A DNA stretch of 7,187 nucleotides from Candidatus Sphingobacterium stercoripullorum (GCA_019114715.1 DXEZ01000057.1:1-7187), one strand, 5' to 3'. Positions 1 to 7,110 are shown, numbered from the stretch's first letter. Numbers and translations: made by a program. Notes: a model not told the origin generated them from the sequence alone.

Positions 1-34
1 TCTTAATTAAAAAAAACTCAAATTAAACTAGAAT

Positions 35-67
35 AGCCGCTTAGTTGTATAACCTAGCGGCTTTTTT
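35..67 (+). terminator. Rho-independent terminator, rightward
   Basis: A perfect 7-bp stem, AGCCGCT (35-41) pairing with AGCGGCT (56-62), encloses a 14-nt loop and runs directly into a T-run (62-67). In this orientation it would end a rightward gene lying off the left edge, convergent with the leftward oxidoreductase that stops at 86. Read leftward, the same stem is followed by AT-rich sequence, with a run of eight T (9-16 on the complement) only about 18 nt later. It may therefore also serve the leftward genes, but less well. Confidence 0.75.
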
Positions 68-85
68 GTTCCTCAACCCTACAGC

Positions 86-1801
86 TTATATTGCTCCCTT
101 TTTCAACTGGTCTACGGCATAATCAACCGACCTAGCGGAGAATGCCATATAAGTGAGTGATGGATTTTGAGTTGAAGTGGATGTCATCGATGCGCCATCG
201 GTTACAAATACATTGGGCACCGCGTGCATTTGATTCCACTTATTAAGCACCGAAGTATTGGGATCGTGCCCCATTCTAGCCCCTCCCATTTCGTGGATAT
301 CTAGTCCTGGCGCTTGCGTACCATCGTCTCTTCGAATATTAGTGAATCCAGCCTCACGAAAAAGCTCCTCCATGGTATCCAGGTAGTCTTTTTTCATTTT
401 CTCGTCATTCTCATCGTAATCCACAGCTATCTTTAATAAGGGGATGCCCCACTGATCCTTTTTATCCTCATCCAAGCTAACATGATTTGACTCCTTGGGA
501 ATAGTCTCCCCCATCATATGGGAGCCCACTCCCCAGTTTCCATAACTAGGATTTAATAAAGACTCCTTCAAATCGGAACCCCATTTACTTTGGTCGGACT
601 GTGTACCCCTATAAGCACTAAAACCAGCGGCAAAACCTCTTAGATAATCCGTCTCTTGCTCGTATAAATTTCTAAACCTAGGGATATAGCCTCCTCCAGC
701 GGGGTTCCTACCATCGGTCTTATAATCCAAGTGACCTTCATGCTGCGCATATATCCGAGCACTGTAATTATGAAAAGCTATATACTTCCCCAATGTTCCG
801 CTATCGTTCCCTAATCCATTTGGAAACCTGGAGCTTTTTGAGTTCAGCAAGATCAGATTGGTATTCAGTGCTGCTGCATTCACGAAAATAATACGCGCAT
901 AATATTCAGTCTCTTCGCCAGATAGACGGTCAACAACACGAACACCAGTTGCCCTTTTTAAATCTTCGTCGTAAATAACGGAATGCACTACAGAGTCTGG
1001 CTTTAAAGTCAGGTTTCCAGTTTTCTCCGCCCACGGTAAAGTGGATGAGTTGGAACTAAAATACCCGCCGAAAGGACAGCCTCTTTCACAGAGTGTTCTA
1101 TTTTGACACTGGCCCCTACCTTGCTGGATGTGAATGGGCTGAACCTTAGAAATATGAGCACACCTAGCGGAAATCAAGTGCCTATCGGGGTAAAGTCCCT
1201 CCAAGGTGCCCTTAAAGTATTCTTCAACGATGTTTAAAGGGTATGCTGGGAGAAACTCCCCGTCGGGCAACACATCAATTCCATCTCGGTTTCCTGAAAT
1301 ACCAACAAACCGCTCCACATAATCGTACCACGGTTTTATATCTTTATAACGTATAGGCCAATCTACAGCAAAGCCATCTCTCTGGGGGCCATTGAAATCT
1401 AAATCAGACCAGCGCTGAGTTTGCCTAGCCCAAGTTAGTGACTTCCCTCCCACCTGATAGCTCCTTATCCAATCAAATGGCTTATCTTGAATATAAGGAT
1501 GCTCTTTATCCTTTACAAAGAAATGATCTGTTGCCTCGCCAAAAGCATAGCAGCGATTAATAATCGGATTGTCTTTCTGGACTTGAAAAGGTAGCTCTCC
1601 CCGGTGCTCTAGCTCATAAGGGTACAAGTTCGTAGTTGGGTAATCTTTGATGTGCTTTACATCTCTTCCTCGTTCTAAAACTAGAGTTTTCATTCCCTTT
1701 TCACACAACTCCTTTGCTGCCCATCCTCCACTGATACCCGAGCCTATAACAATAGCATCATAGCTGTGCTTTTCTTTTGCGCGTATATTCAAATTACTCA
1801 T
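86..1801 (-). CDS. GMC-family FAD-dependent oxidoreductase, large subunit of a sugar/alcohol dehydrogenase
   Basis: A 571-aa flavoprotein of the glucose-methanol-choline family, of the type paired with a gluconate 2-dehydrogenase subunit 3-like protein. Such enzymes oxidise a sugar or alcohol hydroxyl and pass electrons to a carrier rather than oxygen; the substrate cannot be read from sequence. The FAD-binding Rossmann motif GSGISGG is at residues 20-26, with the ribose-binding acidic residue E43 ending the next strand. A Cys-rich segment (C232, C238, C242, in CQNRTLCERGCPFGG) is typical of this branch. The C-terminal GMC domain holds HEMGGARMG (503-511) and QNPSLTYMAF (545-554), giving the expected catalytic pair H503 and N546. 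G507 stands where I recall Thr in most relatives. There is no export signal of its own. The start lies 7 nt after the stop of the small-subunit gene, so the two are probably co-transcribed. It looks full length and intact. Confidence 0.93.
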   Translation of the reverse strand: MSNLNIRAKEKHSYDAIVIGSGISGGWAAKELCEKGMKTLVLERGRDVKHIKDYPTTNLYPYELEHRGELPFQVQKDNPIINRCYAFGEATDHFFVKDKEHPYIQDKPFDWIRSYQVGGKSLTWARQTQRWSDLDFNGPQRDGFAVDWPIRYKDIKPWYDYVERFVGISGNRDGIDVLPDGEFLPAYPLNIVEEYFKGTLEGLYPDRHLISARCAHISKVQPIHIQQGRGQCQNRTLCERGCPFGGYFSSNSSTLPWAEKTGNLTLKPDSVVHSVIYDEDLKRATGVRVVDRLSGEETEYYARIIFVNAAALNTNLILLNSKSSRFPNGLGNDSGTLGKYIAFHNYSARIYAQHEGHLDYKTDGRNPAGGGYIPRFRNLYEQETDYLRGFAAGFSAYRGTQSDQSKWGSDLKESLLNPSYGNWGVGSHMMGETIPKESNHVSLDEDKKDQWGIPLLKIAVDYDENDEKMKKDYLDTMEELFREAGFTNIRRDDGTQAPGLDIHEMGGARMGHDPNTSVLNKWNQMHAVPNVFVTDGASMTSTSTQNPSLTYMAFSARSVDYAVDQLKKGAI

Positions 1802-1808
1802 ACCTTAC

Positions 1809-2282
1809 TTATATTTTTACTGCTCCGTGATAACGACCGGGCACCATTTCATAAACAATCAGGTTCTTCATTACATATTCAGAATTCATATACCCTTGGA
1901 TCGTCCTTCTCTTCAATATCCGTTTAAATAAATCATCCTCATCTAGCTTCTCCAAATAGGCTAAATAACGGTCGGAGTCTTCACCCTTCTGAATCTTCAA
2001 GCCCTTGAGTTCTTTAATAAATTCCGATTGCTCTTCTGGGCTATGGCAGTCGTCCAACATTTTAAGAACAAACAAATGAATTCCTAACTCTTTACTTCCT
2101 GGCGTATCCGTTTTAGGAATTATAGCCTCGCATAAGTCGGCTAACAAATCCTCTTGCTCTCCCGTTATAGAAAAATTATTCAGCGCTATGGATGACTCCT
2201 CTTTTTTGCGAATACATGAAGATGCTATAACTAGGCCTCCTGCGAAGAAAAAGAGCTGCTTAATGGCTTGTCTTCTTTTCAT
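1809..2282 (-). CDS. Gluconate 2-dehydrogenase subunit 3 family protein (Tat-signal small subunit)
   Basis: A 157-aa small subunit expected to partner the GMC oxidoreductase just downstream. The N-terminus has a twin-arginine start (MKRRQAIKQ), a hydrophobic stretch (residues 10-20) and a Cys at 23 in IASSC. This suggests Tat export and possibly lipid anchoring, though the lipobox is imperfect (Ala at -3). The mature part is helical and charged. It contains the family-like segment around AIIPKTDTPGS (about 53-63) and ends in VPGRYHGAVKI, close to the family's usual closing VPGRYxGC-type tail but with Ala where I recall Cys. In related FAD dehydrogenases the small subunit carries the catalytic subunit through Tat as a hitch-hiker. 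That role is inferred here from the gene order and the missing signal on the large subunit. The family call rests on remembered similarity plus context. Confidence 0.85.
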   Translation of the reverse strand: MKRRQAIKQLFFFAGGLVIASSCIRKKEESSIALNNFSITGEQEDLLADLCEAIIPKTDTPGSKELGIHLFVLKMLDDCHSPEEQSEFIKELKGLKIQKGEDSDRYLAYLEKLDEDDLFKRILKRRTIQGYMNSEYVMKNLIVYEMVPGRYHGAVKI

Positions 2283-2309
2283 TCTACCAAATTAACCAAT
2301 TCGTAACAA

Positions 2310-2342
2310 AATTCACACGATTAAAGAAAAAACACGTGAATT
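2310..2342. repeat. Inverted repeat in divergent intergenic region
   Basis: AATTCAC (2310-2316) and GTGAATT (2336-2342) form a perfect 7-bp inverted repeat with a 19-bp spacer. It sits 28 bp upstream of the small-subunit start, inside the 174-bp spacer between the divergent dehydrogenase and PBP4 genes. It could be a regulator site controlling the dehydrogenase pair or a weak hairpin in its leader. Chance is possible in AT-rich DNA. I saw no good leftward -33/-7 pair here; the nearest -7-like boxes (complements of 2288-2295 and 2307-2314) each miss one base and lack a partner. Confidence 0.3.
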
Positions 2343-2429
2343 ATCCAGACGCTTCATCCTGTCCCCTTAATAATTGTTCTAATCTTGAATTCTTTACATC
2401 AATAAAATTATTCAATCTGAAGATTATAG

Positions 2430-2437
2430 TATATTTG
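2430..2437 (+). promoter_or_regulatory. Bacteroidota-type -7 promoter box for dacB
   Basis: TATATTTG matches the Bacteroidota primary-sigma -7 consensus TAnnTTTG exactly. It ends 19 nt before the dacB start codon, so the transcript would begin near 2443-2445 with a leader of only about 13 nt and no Shine-Dalgarno sequence. I found no clear TTG or TTTG -33 element at the usual 17-23 nt spacing. It would drive dacB and possibly maeB and ruvA. Confidence 0.6.
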
Positions 2438-2456
2438 CATTAGTAAACACAATTTT

Positions 2457-3899
2457 ATGATTTTCAAACCTACCCATTTGAAAAAGGTTGCGAGCGCTTT
2501 ATTATTGTTTTTATTCTCTATGCAGATAGGGAGTGGGCAATCTTTAAATCAGAAAATCGCCACTGCATACGATACCTTTTTAAATCTTCCAGAGTTAAGA
2601 GGCAGCGCGGTATCTTTTACCATAAAAAACACAACGAAAAACACGTCTGTTTTTGAAAGCAAGGAGGCATTAGGGCTTCCCACAGCATCAACACTCAAAG
2701 TCATCACCTCAGCTACTGCTTTAGATATACTGGGAGAGGACTACCGTTTTAAAACAAGCCTATCTTACCAAGGGGAAATCGATGAAAGTGGAACTTTAAA
2801 AGGGAATATCATCATTACTGGAACCGGTGATCCTTCATTAGGAAGTGATCGGTTCGAGCAAACCAATAGAAACACCATTTTAAAGAAGTGGGTCGCTAAG
2901 ATCAAAGATGCCGGAATAAAAGAAGTACAAGGGAAAATCATTGGAGATGACAGCCGATACGATGGCTATCAAGCGCCCGGAGGTTATAGTTGGAGTGACC
3001 TAGGGAATTATTACGGCGCAGGCCTTTCTAGTTTAAATTGGGAGGAAAACAAAATAGGCGTCAACTTCAAACCAAGTAGCATCGGTAATAAAGCAGAAAT
3101 CACCAGCTTATCACCCGGCTATGAATACCTTCAAATTATCAACAAAGTTACAACAGGGCGCAAAGGAACAGGCGATCAAGTATACGGATTTCTTGCTCCC
3201 TACTCCAACCTCGTTTTTTTACGAGGCAGCTACGCCACGGACCTAAAAAAAACCATAGAAGTTTCAAGCCCTGATCCTGCTTTAGCAGTAGCTAATGCAT
3301 TAACTAACGAATTAGAGAAAAGCAGCATCCCAGTCAGTGGTGTACCTAGCACAAGCACCTTACTTGCTGGTAACCATGAACTCAATTTAAAAAACACTCG
3401 TCTCCTTGACGAACACTTTTCGCCACTTCTAGGAGAATTGGTATATTGGTTTAACAAAAAGAGTATAAACCTATATGGTGAGGCATTGCTAATGGCTGTA
3501 GGGAAGTTTACTAACCCCAATAGTAGTCATTCAAATGCGGCTCGATTAATACGAAAATATTGGAATCAAAAATTAAGTATCCCCAGCCATCAATTAAACA
3601 TTTACGACGGCTCAGGGCTATCTCAGCAAAATAGAGTGACAACATCGGCTATGACAGCAATAATGGCTTATGCAAAAACTAAAGGTTGGTATGCTACGTT
3701 TTATAAAAGCTTACCAGTAATCAATGGCATTCACATGAAAAGCGGCACGATAGGTGGCGTACTTGGATATACGGGTTACTACCAGTTGAAAAATGGCGAG
3801 CATATTGCATTTAGTCTACTGGTAAACAACTATGCAGGTGGCGCAAGCGCTATGAGGCAAAAAATGTTTAGATTATTAGACACATTAAAAAGCTATTGA
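2457..3899 (+). CDS. dacB: D-alanyl-D-alanine carboxypeptidase/endopeptidase, PBP4 (class C)
   Basis: A 480-aa penicillin-binding protein of the PBP4/DacB (peptidase S13) family. It removes the terminal D-Ala of peptidoglycan stem peptides and cuts DD-crosslinks in the periplasm. A signal peptide covers roughly residues 1-28 (lysines, then VASALLLFLFSMQIG, with likely cleavage near SGQ/SLN). All three penicillin-binding motifs are present: S78-T-L-K81 with the acylated serine, S336-I-N338, and K428-S-G-T431. DGSGLS (384-389) is also typical of the family. The large insertion between the first two motifs is the PBP4 hallmark. Length matches other members. The start is supported by the signal peptide and by the -7 box 20 nt upstream. 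It is divergent from the dehydrogenase pair, and maeB follows after 33 nt with no terminator seen between them. Confidence 0.94.
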   Translation: MIFKPTHLKKVASALLLFLFSMQIGSGQSLNQKIATAYDTFLNLPELRGSAVSFTIKNTTKNTSVFESKEALGLPTASTLKVITSATALDILGEDYRFKTSLSYQGEIDESGTLKGNIIITGTGDPSLGSDRFEQTNRNTILKKWVAKIKDAGIKEVQGKIIGDDSRYDGYQAPGGYSWSDLGNYYGAGLSSLNWEENKIGVNFKPSSIGNKAEITSLSPGYEYLQIINKVTTGRKGTGDQVYGFLAPYSNLVFLRGSYATDLKKTIEVSSPDPALAVANALTNELEKSSIPVSGVPSTSTLLAGNHELNLKNTRLLDEHFSPLLGELVYWFNKKSINLYGEALLMAVGKFTNPNSSHSNAARLIRKYWNQKLSIPSHQLNIYDGSGLSQQNRVTTSAMTAIMAYAKTKGWYATFYKSLPVINGIHMKSGTIGGVLGYTGYYQLKNGEHIAFSLLVNNYAGGASAMRQKMFRLLDTLKSY

Positions 3900-3932
3900 T
3901 AAAATAGATAATCAAGAGAATCACAAAATACA

Positions 3933-6218
3933 ATGGACAAAAACACGAAAAGGAAAGAAGCTCTGCATTATCATGCAGAAGGTCGACCAGGAAAAATTGA
4001 AGTAGTACCCACAAAAGCACACAGCTCACAAAGAGATTTGTCGCTCGCTTATTCTCCAGGGGTAGCAGAACCTTGTTTGGCTATTGCTGCAAATCCTGAA
4101 GATGCCTATAAATACACAGCAAAAGGGAACCTTGTAGCGGTAATTAGTAACGGAACCGCTGTTTTAGGACTCGGTGATATTGGAGCCCAAGCGGGAAAGC
4201 CCGTTATGGAAGGAAAGGGTTTGCTATTTAAAATATTTGCAGATATCGATTGTTTCGACATCGAACTGGACACTAAAAATGTTGACGAATTCGTCAATAT
4301 CGTCAAAGCCTTAGAGCCGACTTTCGGCGGGGTGAATTTAGAAGACATCAAAGCTCCCGAGTGCTTTGAAATAGAAAGGCGCTTAAAGAAAGAGATGAAC
4401 ATTCCCGTCATGCACGACGACCAACATGGAACGGCTATTATTTCTGGTGCTGCACTAATCAATGCTTGCGAGCTACAAGGAAAAAAATTAGCGGACCTGA
4501 AAATAATTATTAACGGTGCAGGTGCTGCTGCAATGTCTTGTACCGATATATACATCTCTCTAGGTGCGAAGAAAGAAAACATCATTATGCTCGATAGTAA
4601 AGGTGTTATTCGTAAGGATAGAGAAAGCCTAGACGAGAACAAAGCACGCTTTGCTACCGATAAAGATTTACATACATTAGAGGATGCTATGGTTGGAGCG
4701 GATGTATTTATCGGTCTATCACTAGGGAATGTTTTGAGCCCGGAAATGCTAAGCAGCATGAATGCTAAGCCTATTGTTTTGGCCATGGCAAACCCAGATC
4801 CAGAAATTGAATATGACCTAGCAGTTGCTACACGCGATGACGTAATTATGGGAACAGGAAGGTCCGATTACCCCAACCAGGTGAATAACGTACTAGGGTT
4901 CCCATACATTTTCCGCGGAGCGTTAGATGTGATGGCTACCGCCATTAATGAAGACATGAAGATTGGTGCGGTACATGCAATTGCTGAATTAGCCAAAAAA
5001 CCAGTCCCAGAGGAAGTTCTTCAGGCGTACGATGAAACCAACTTGAAATTCGGTAACACCTACGTTATCCCCAAGCCTACAGACCCGAGGCTAATCACTG
5101 AGGTCTCTGTAGCCGTAGCAAAGGCAGCAATCAAATCTGGCGTTGCTAGAAAGGAAATCACCGATTGGGAGGCTTATAAGGACGAGCTTAGAAAGAGACT
5201 CGGAAGAGACGATCGGATCATGAGATCTCTAACAGCAAGAGCGAAAAGAAACCCTAAAAAAGTAGTTTTTGCGGAAGCCGACAACTACAAAACGCTAAGA
5301 GCTGCACAAATAGTTAAGGAGGAAGGAATTGCAACGCCTATTTTATTAGGAAACCGCAACACTATAAACCAGCTCATTCAGGAATATAACTTTGAACTTG
5401 AGGGCGTACTGGTTATAGACCCTATGGAAGAAAAAGGAACCGAGCGCTTTGAAATGTTCGTTCAGCACCTGTATAAAAAACGTCAACGAAGAGGAATTAC
5501 GCTATACGATGCACGCAAGTTCATGACCAATAGGAATTACTTTGCTGCCAGTATGGTGGAATTTGGTGAAGCAGATACCCTCATTTCTGGATTGACTAAA
5601 AATTACGCATCGACTATCAAGCCTGCATTGCAAGTAATTGGTGCTAAAGAAGGCACAAGGGTAGCTGGAATGTACCTTATGCTCACCCAAAAAGGGCCTT
5701 TATTCTTCGCAGACACAACCGTGAACGAAGACCCCAACGCCGAGCAGCTGGCAGAGATCACAACATTAGTACATGCTGCAGTTGAAAGGCTTCATATTAC
5801 TCCTAGAATAGCATTACTTTCTTATTCAAACTTCGGATCCAATGAAGGGAAAGTATCTTCTAAAGTACGCGAAGCCGTGAGGATTTTACATGAAAAAGCT
5901 CCAGAGATTATTGCCGATGGTGAAGTGCAGGCGAACTTTGCATTGAATAAAGATCTATTGAGTAAAAACTTCCCGTTCAGCAGCCTCAACGGTGAAAAAA
6001 CAAACACCCTAATATTTCCAAACTTAGAATCTGGGAACATAGCCTATAAGCTACTCCAAGAAGCGGGTAATGCGGAGGCGGTTGGCCCTATTTTACTGGG
6101 AATGAACAAACCTGTGCACGTATTGCAGCTAGACAGCTCAGTTAGAGAAATTGTCAATATGGTAACGATTGCTGTTGTTGACGTGCAAGAACACGAGAAA
6201 GCATCGGTAAAATCTTAA
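3933..6218 (+). CDS. maeB: NADP-dependent malic enzyme with C-terminal phosphotransacetylase-like domain
   Basis: A 761-aa cytoplasmic enzyme converting malate to pyruvate and CO2 with reduction of NAD(P), linking the TCA cycle to pyruvate and NADPH supply. The malic N-domain shows Tyr40 in YSPGVAEP, Lys95 in EGKGLLFK, and metal ligands E137/D138 (NLEDIKAPECFEIE) and D162/D163 (HDDQHGT). The nucleotide-binding domain has NGAGAAA (194-200) and LDSKGV (220-225). A phosphotransacetylase-like domain starts near residue 428 and runs to the C-terminus. In MaeB this domain is regulatory and responds to acetyl-CoA. Here QLD (732-734) replaces the Ser-Arg-Gly of true Pta (LSRGCS), so transferase activity is unlikely. 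Cofactor preference is inferred from the family. Length is normal for MaeB. It lies between dacB (33 nt) and ruvA (3 nt). Confidence 0.97.
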   Translation: MDKNTKRKEALHYHAEGRPGKIEVVPTKAHSSQRDLSLAYSPGVAEPCLAIAANPEDAYKYTAKGNLVAVISNGTAVLGLGDIGAQAGKPVMEGKGLLFKIFADIDCFDIELDTKNVDEFVNIVKALEPTFGGVNLEDIKAPECFEIERRLKKEMNIPVMHDDQHGTAIISGAALINACELQGKKLADLKIIINGAGAAAMSCTDIYISLGAKKENIIMLDSKGVIRKDRESLDENKARFATDKDLHTLEDAMVGADVFIGLSLGNVLSPEMLSSMNAKPIVLAMANPDPEIEYDLAVATRDDVIMGTGRSDYPNQVNNVLGFPYIFRGALDVMATAINEDMKIGAVHAIAELAKKPVPEEVLQAYDETNLKFGNTYVIPKPTDPRLITEVSVAVAKAAIKSGVARKEITDWEAYKDELRKRLGRDDRIMRSLTARAKRNPKKVVFAEADNYKTLRAAQIVKEEGIATPILLGNRNTINQLIQEYNFELEGVLVIDPMEEKGTERFEMFVQHLYKKRQRRGITLYDARKFMTNRNYFAASMVEFGEADTLISGLTKNYASTIKPALQVIGAKEGTRVAGMYLMLTQKGPLFFADTTVNEDPNAEQLAEITTLVHAAVERLHITPRIALLSYSNFGSNEGKVSSKVREAVRILHEKAPEIIADGEVQANFALNKDLLSKNFPFSSLNGEKTNTLIFPNLESGNIAYKLLQEAGNAEAVGPILLGMNKPVHVLQLDSSVREIVNMVTIAVVDVQEHEKASVKS

Positions 6219-6221
6219 AAA

Positions 6222-6806
6222 ATGTATGAATATATAAAAGGGCGACTGGTTGAAAAATCACCTTCGCACGCAGTCATTGAAGTAGGCGGAATAGCCTACT
6301 TCATTCATATCTCATTAAATACGTATGAGAATATTAAAGATTCCAAGGAGACTAAGCTATACATCTACTTTCAAGTCAGAGAAGACATCCAGCAACTCTT
6401 TGGTTTTTCGCACCTCACTGAGCGTGCCCTATTCCTCCATCTTATATCCGTTCCCGGTATTGGTCCATCAACTGGCCGAGTTATGCTATCCTCAAGTAGA
6501 CCTGAGGAGCTCCAAGGAGCCATCCTAGCTGGAGATAACAAAACCATACAAAAGCTAAAAGGTATTGGTCCAAAAACCGCCCAACGTCTGATTGTGGAGT
6601 TACAAGACAAGCTTAAAAAAGACGATATACTTGCTGGAGATCCATTAGTGGCTCGAGTGTCTTCAACTTACGATGAAGCAGTAGCCGCACTGATGATGCT
6701 TGGATTCACGAAAAATCAAACTGAAAAGGCACTACGAGCTATCGTAAAAGAAGAAGACTCTCTTCCTGTGGAAGAGCTAGTAAAAAGGGCTTTAAAAAAG
6801 ATGTAG
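6222..6806 (+). CDS. ruvA: Holliday junction branch migration protein RuvA
   Basis: A 194-aa DNA-binding subunit of the RuvAB branch-migration complex. A RuvA tetramer holds the four-way junction open and loads the RuvB motor during recombination and repair. Domain I is an N-terminal OB fold (about 1-62) that includes the acidic pin E54-D55 in REDIQQLFGF. Domain II has two helix-hairpin-helix motifs, VPGIGPSTG (77-85) and LKGIGPKTA (112-120). Domain III (about 148-194), with EAVAALMMLGF, is the RuvB-contacting three-helix bundle. Length is normal. The start is 3 nt after the maeB stop, so translation is probably coupled; no Shine-Dalgarno is apparent. ruvB and ruvC are not in the window. A 7-bp hairpin covers the stop codon. 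Confidence 0.97.
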   Translation: MYEYIKGRLVEKSPSHAVIEVGGIAYFIHISLNTYENIKDSKETKLYIYFQVREDIQQLFGFSHLTERALFLHLISVPGIGPSTGRVMLSSSRPEELQGAILAGDNKTIQKLKGIGPKTAQRLIVELQDKLKKDDILAGDPLVARVSSTYDEAVAALMMLGFTKNQTEKALRAIVKEEDSLPVEELVKRALKKM

Positions 6807-6819
6807 AGATGCCTCTACA
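6802..6819. terminator. Hairpin on the ruvA stop codon; T-run on the complementary strand only
   Basis: TGTAGAG (6802-6808) pairs perfectly with CTCTACA (6813-6819) around a 4-nt loop, and the stem includes the ruvA stop codon. Rightward it is followed by GCGGTTAAAAAA, with no T-run, so it is not a canonical terminator for the operon. Leftward it is followed by TC and then six T (complement of 6794-6799), which is terminator-like. It may block antisense transcription into ruvA or protect the ruvA mRNA end. Chance is possible. Confidence 0.35.
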
Positions 6820-6926
6820 GCGGTTAAAAAATCAAAGCAAGAAGCAATTCTAAGGATAAAAGAAGCGTTAAAAAAACCTATAAAACTATAAATAAGGGCT
6901 TTACAGCATATTTGATGACTGTTTTA

Positions 6927-6958
6927 TTTGAATTTCTAATTTTTTCTATTTAACTTGG
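6927..6958 (+). promoter_or_regulatory. Promoter-like module, distal
   Basis: TTTG (6927-6930), a 20-bp spacer and TAACTTGG (6951-6958) resemble the Bacteroidota -33/-7 arrangement TTTG-N17-23-TAnnTTTG with one mismatch in the -7 box. It would give a leader of about 150 nt for the gene at 7111. AT-rich DNA makes chance matches common. Confidence 0.25.
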
Positions 6959-7038
6959 TCTAGCAAAACAAATAATAGGTGTTTTTAGAATTGAAAATTT
7001 TATAAACAAACACGATAAAATCCGTTCTTAATATCTAT

Positions 7039-7069
7039 TTTGGCATTGTTTTAGCTACTTTATAGCTTG
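7039..7069 (+). promoter_or_regulatory. Promoter-like module, proximal to the histone-like gene
   Basis: TTTG (7039-7042), a 20-bp spacer and TAGCTTG (7063-7069) resemble TTTG-N20-TAnnTTTG with one T missing from the -7 box. Initiation near 7076 would leave a leader of about 35 nt before the start at 7111. This is the best-placed promoter candidate for that gene. TATCTTTT (7075-7082) is an alternative -7 box, but its nearest TTG is 26 bp away, which is too far. Confidence 0.35.
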
Positions 7070-7110
7070 AAATTTATCTTTTACACTTTAATCAACTAAG
7101 AGTTTATAAC

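Larger units (their letters stand above)
6807..7110. other. AT-rich non-coding spacer between ruvA and the histone-like gene
   Basis: A 304-bp stretch with no supportable gene on either strand. From the left it holds the right arm of the ruvA stop-codon hairpin, an A-rich part with a short open stretch lacking a start codon (to 6891), and two promoter-like modules ending near 6958 and 7069. Between these modules is a weak inverted repeat (GTGTTT at 6979-6984, AAACAC at 7008-7013). I see no tRNA, riboswitch or convincing rightward terminator. Confidence 0.6.

Noticed and set aside
2333..2338. CACGTG palindrome in the divergent spacer
   Set aside because: A 6-bp palindrome alone is not meaningful in bacteria. 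It overlaps the right arm of the longer inverted repeat, which is reported instead.
3230..3520. Complementary open frame inside dacB (96 codons)
   Set aside because: It overlaps the conserved PBP4 coding sequence, including the SIN motif region, and has no start context or family resemblance.
4106..4786. Long open frame on the complement of maeB (226 codons)
   Set aside because: It is a shadow of the clearly conserved maeB frame. Its translation is Ser/Pro/Ile-rich with no recognisable domain.
6325..6610. Open frames overlapping ruvA on both strands
   Set aside because: RuvA is intact with all domains, and these frames show no recognisable protein features.
6799..6891. Short open stretch after ruvA in the +1 frame, including AVKKSKQEAILRIKEALKK, with a lysine-rich look
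   Set aside because: It has no ATG, GTG or TTG start and is only about 30 codons. The similarity of its end to the RuvA C-terminus (ALKK) is in an A-rich context and can be chance. A decayed gene cannot be shown.
6979..7013. Inverted repeat GTGTTT...AAACAC upstream of the histone-like gene
   Set aside because: Only 6 bp of stem around a 23-nt AT-rich loop, with no T-run. This is expected by chance in such composition.
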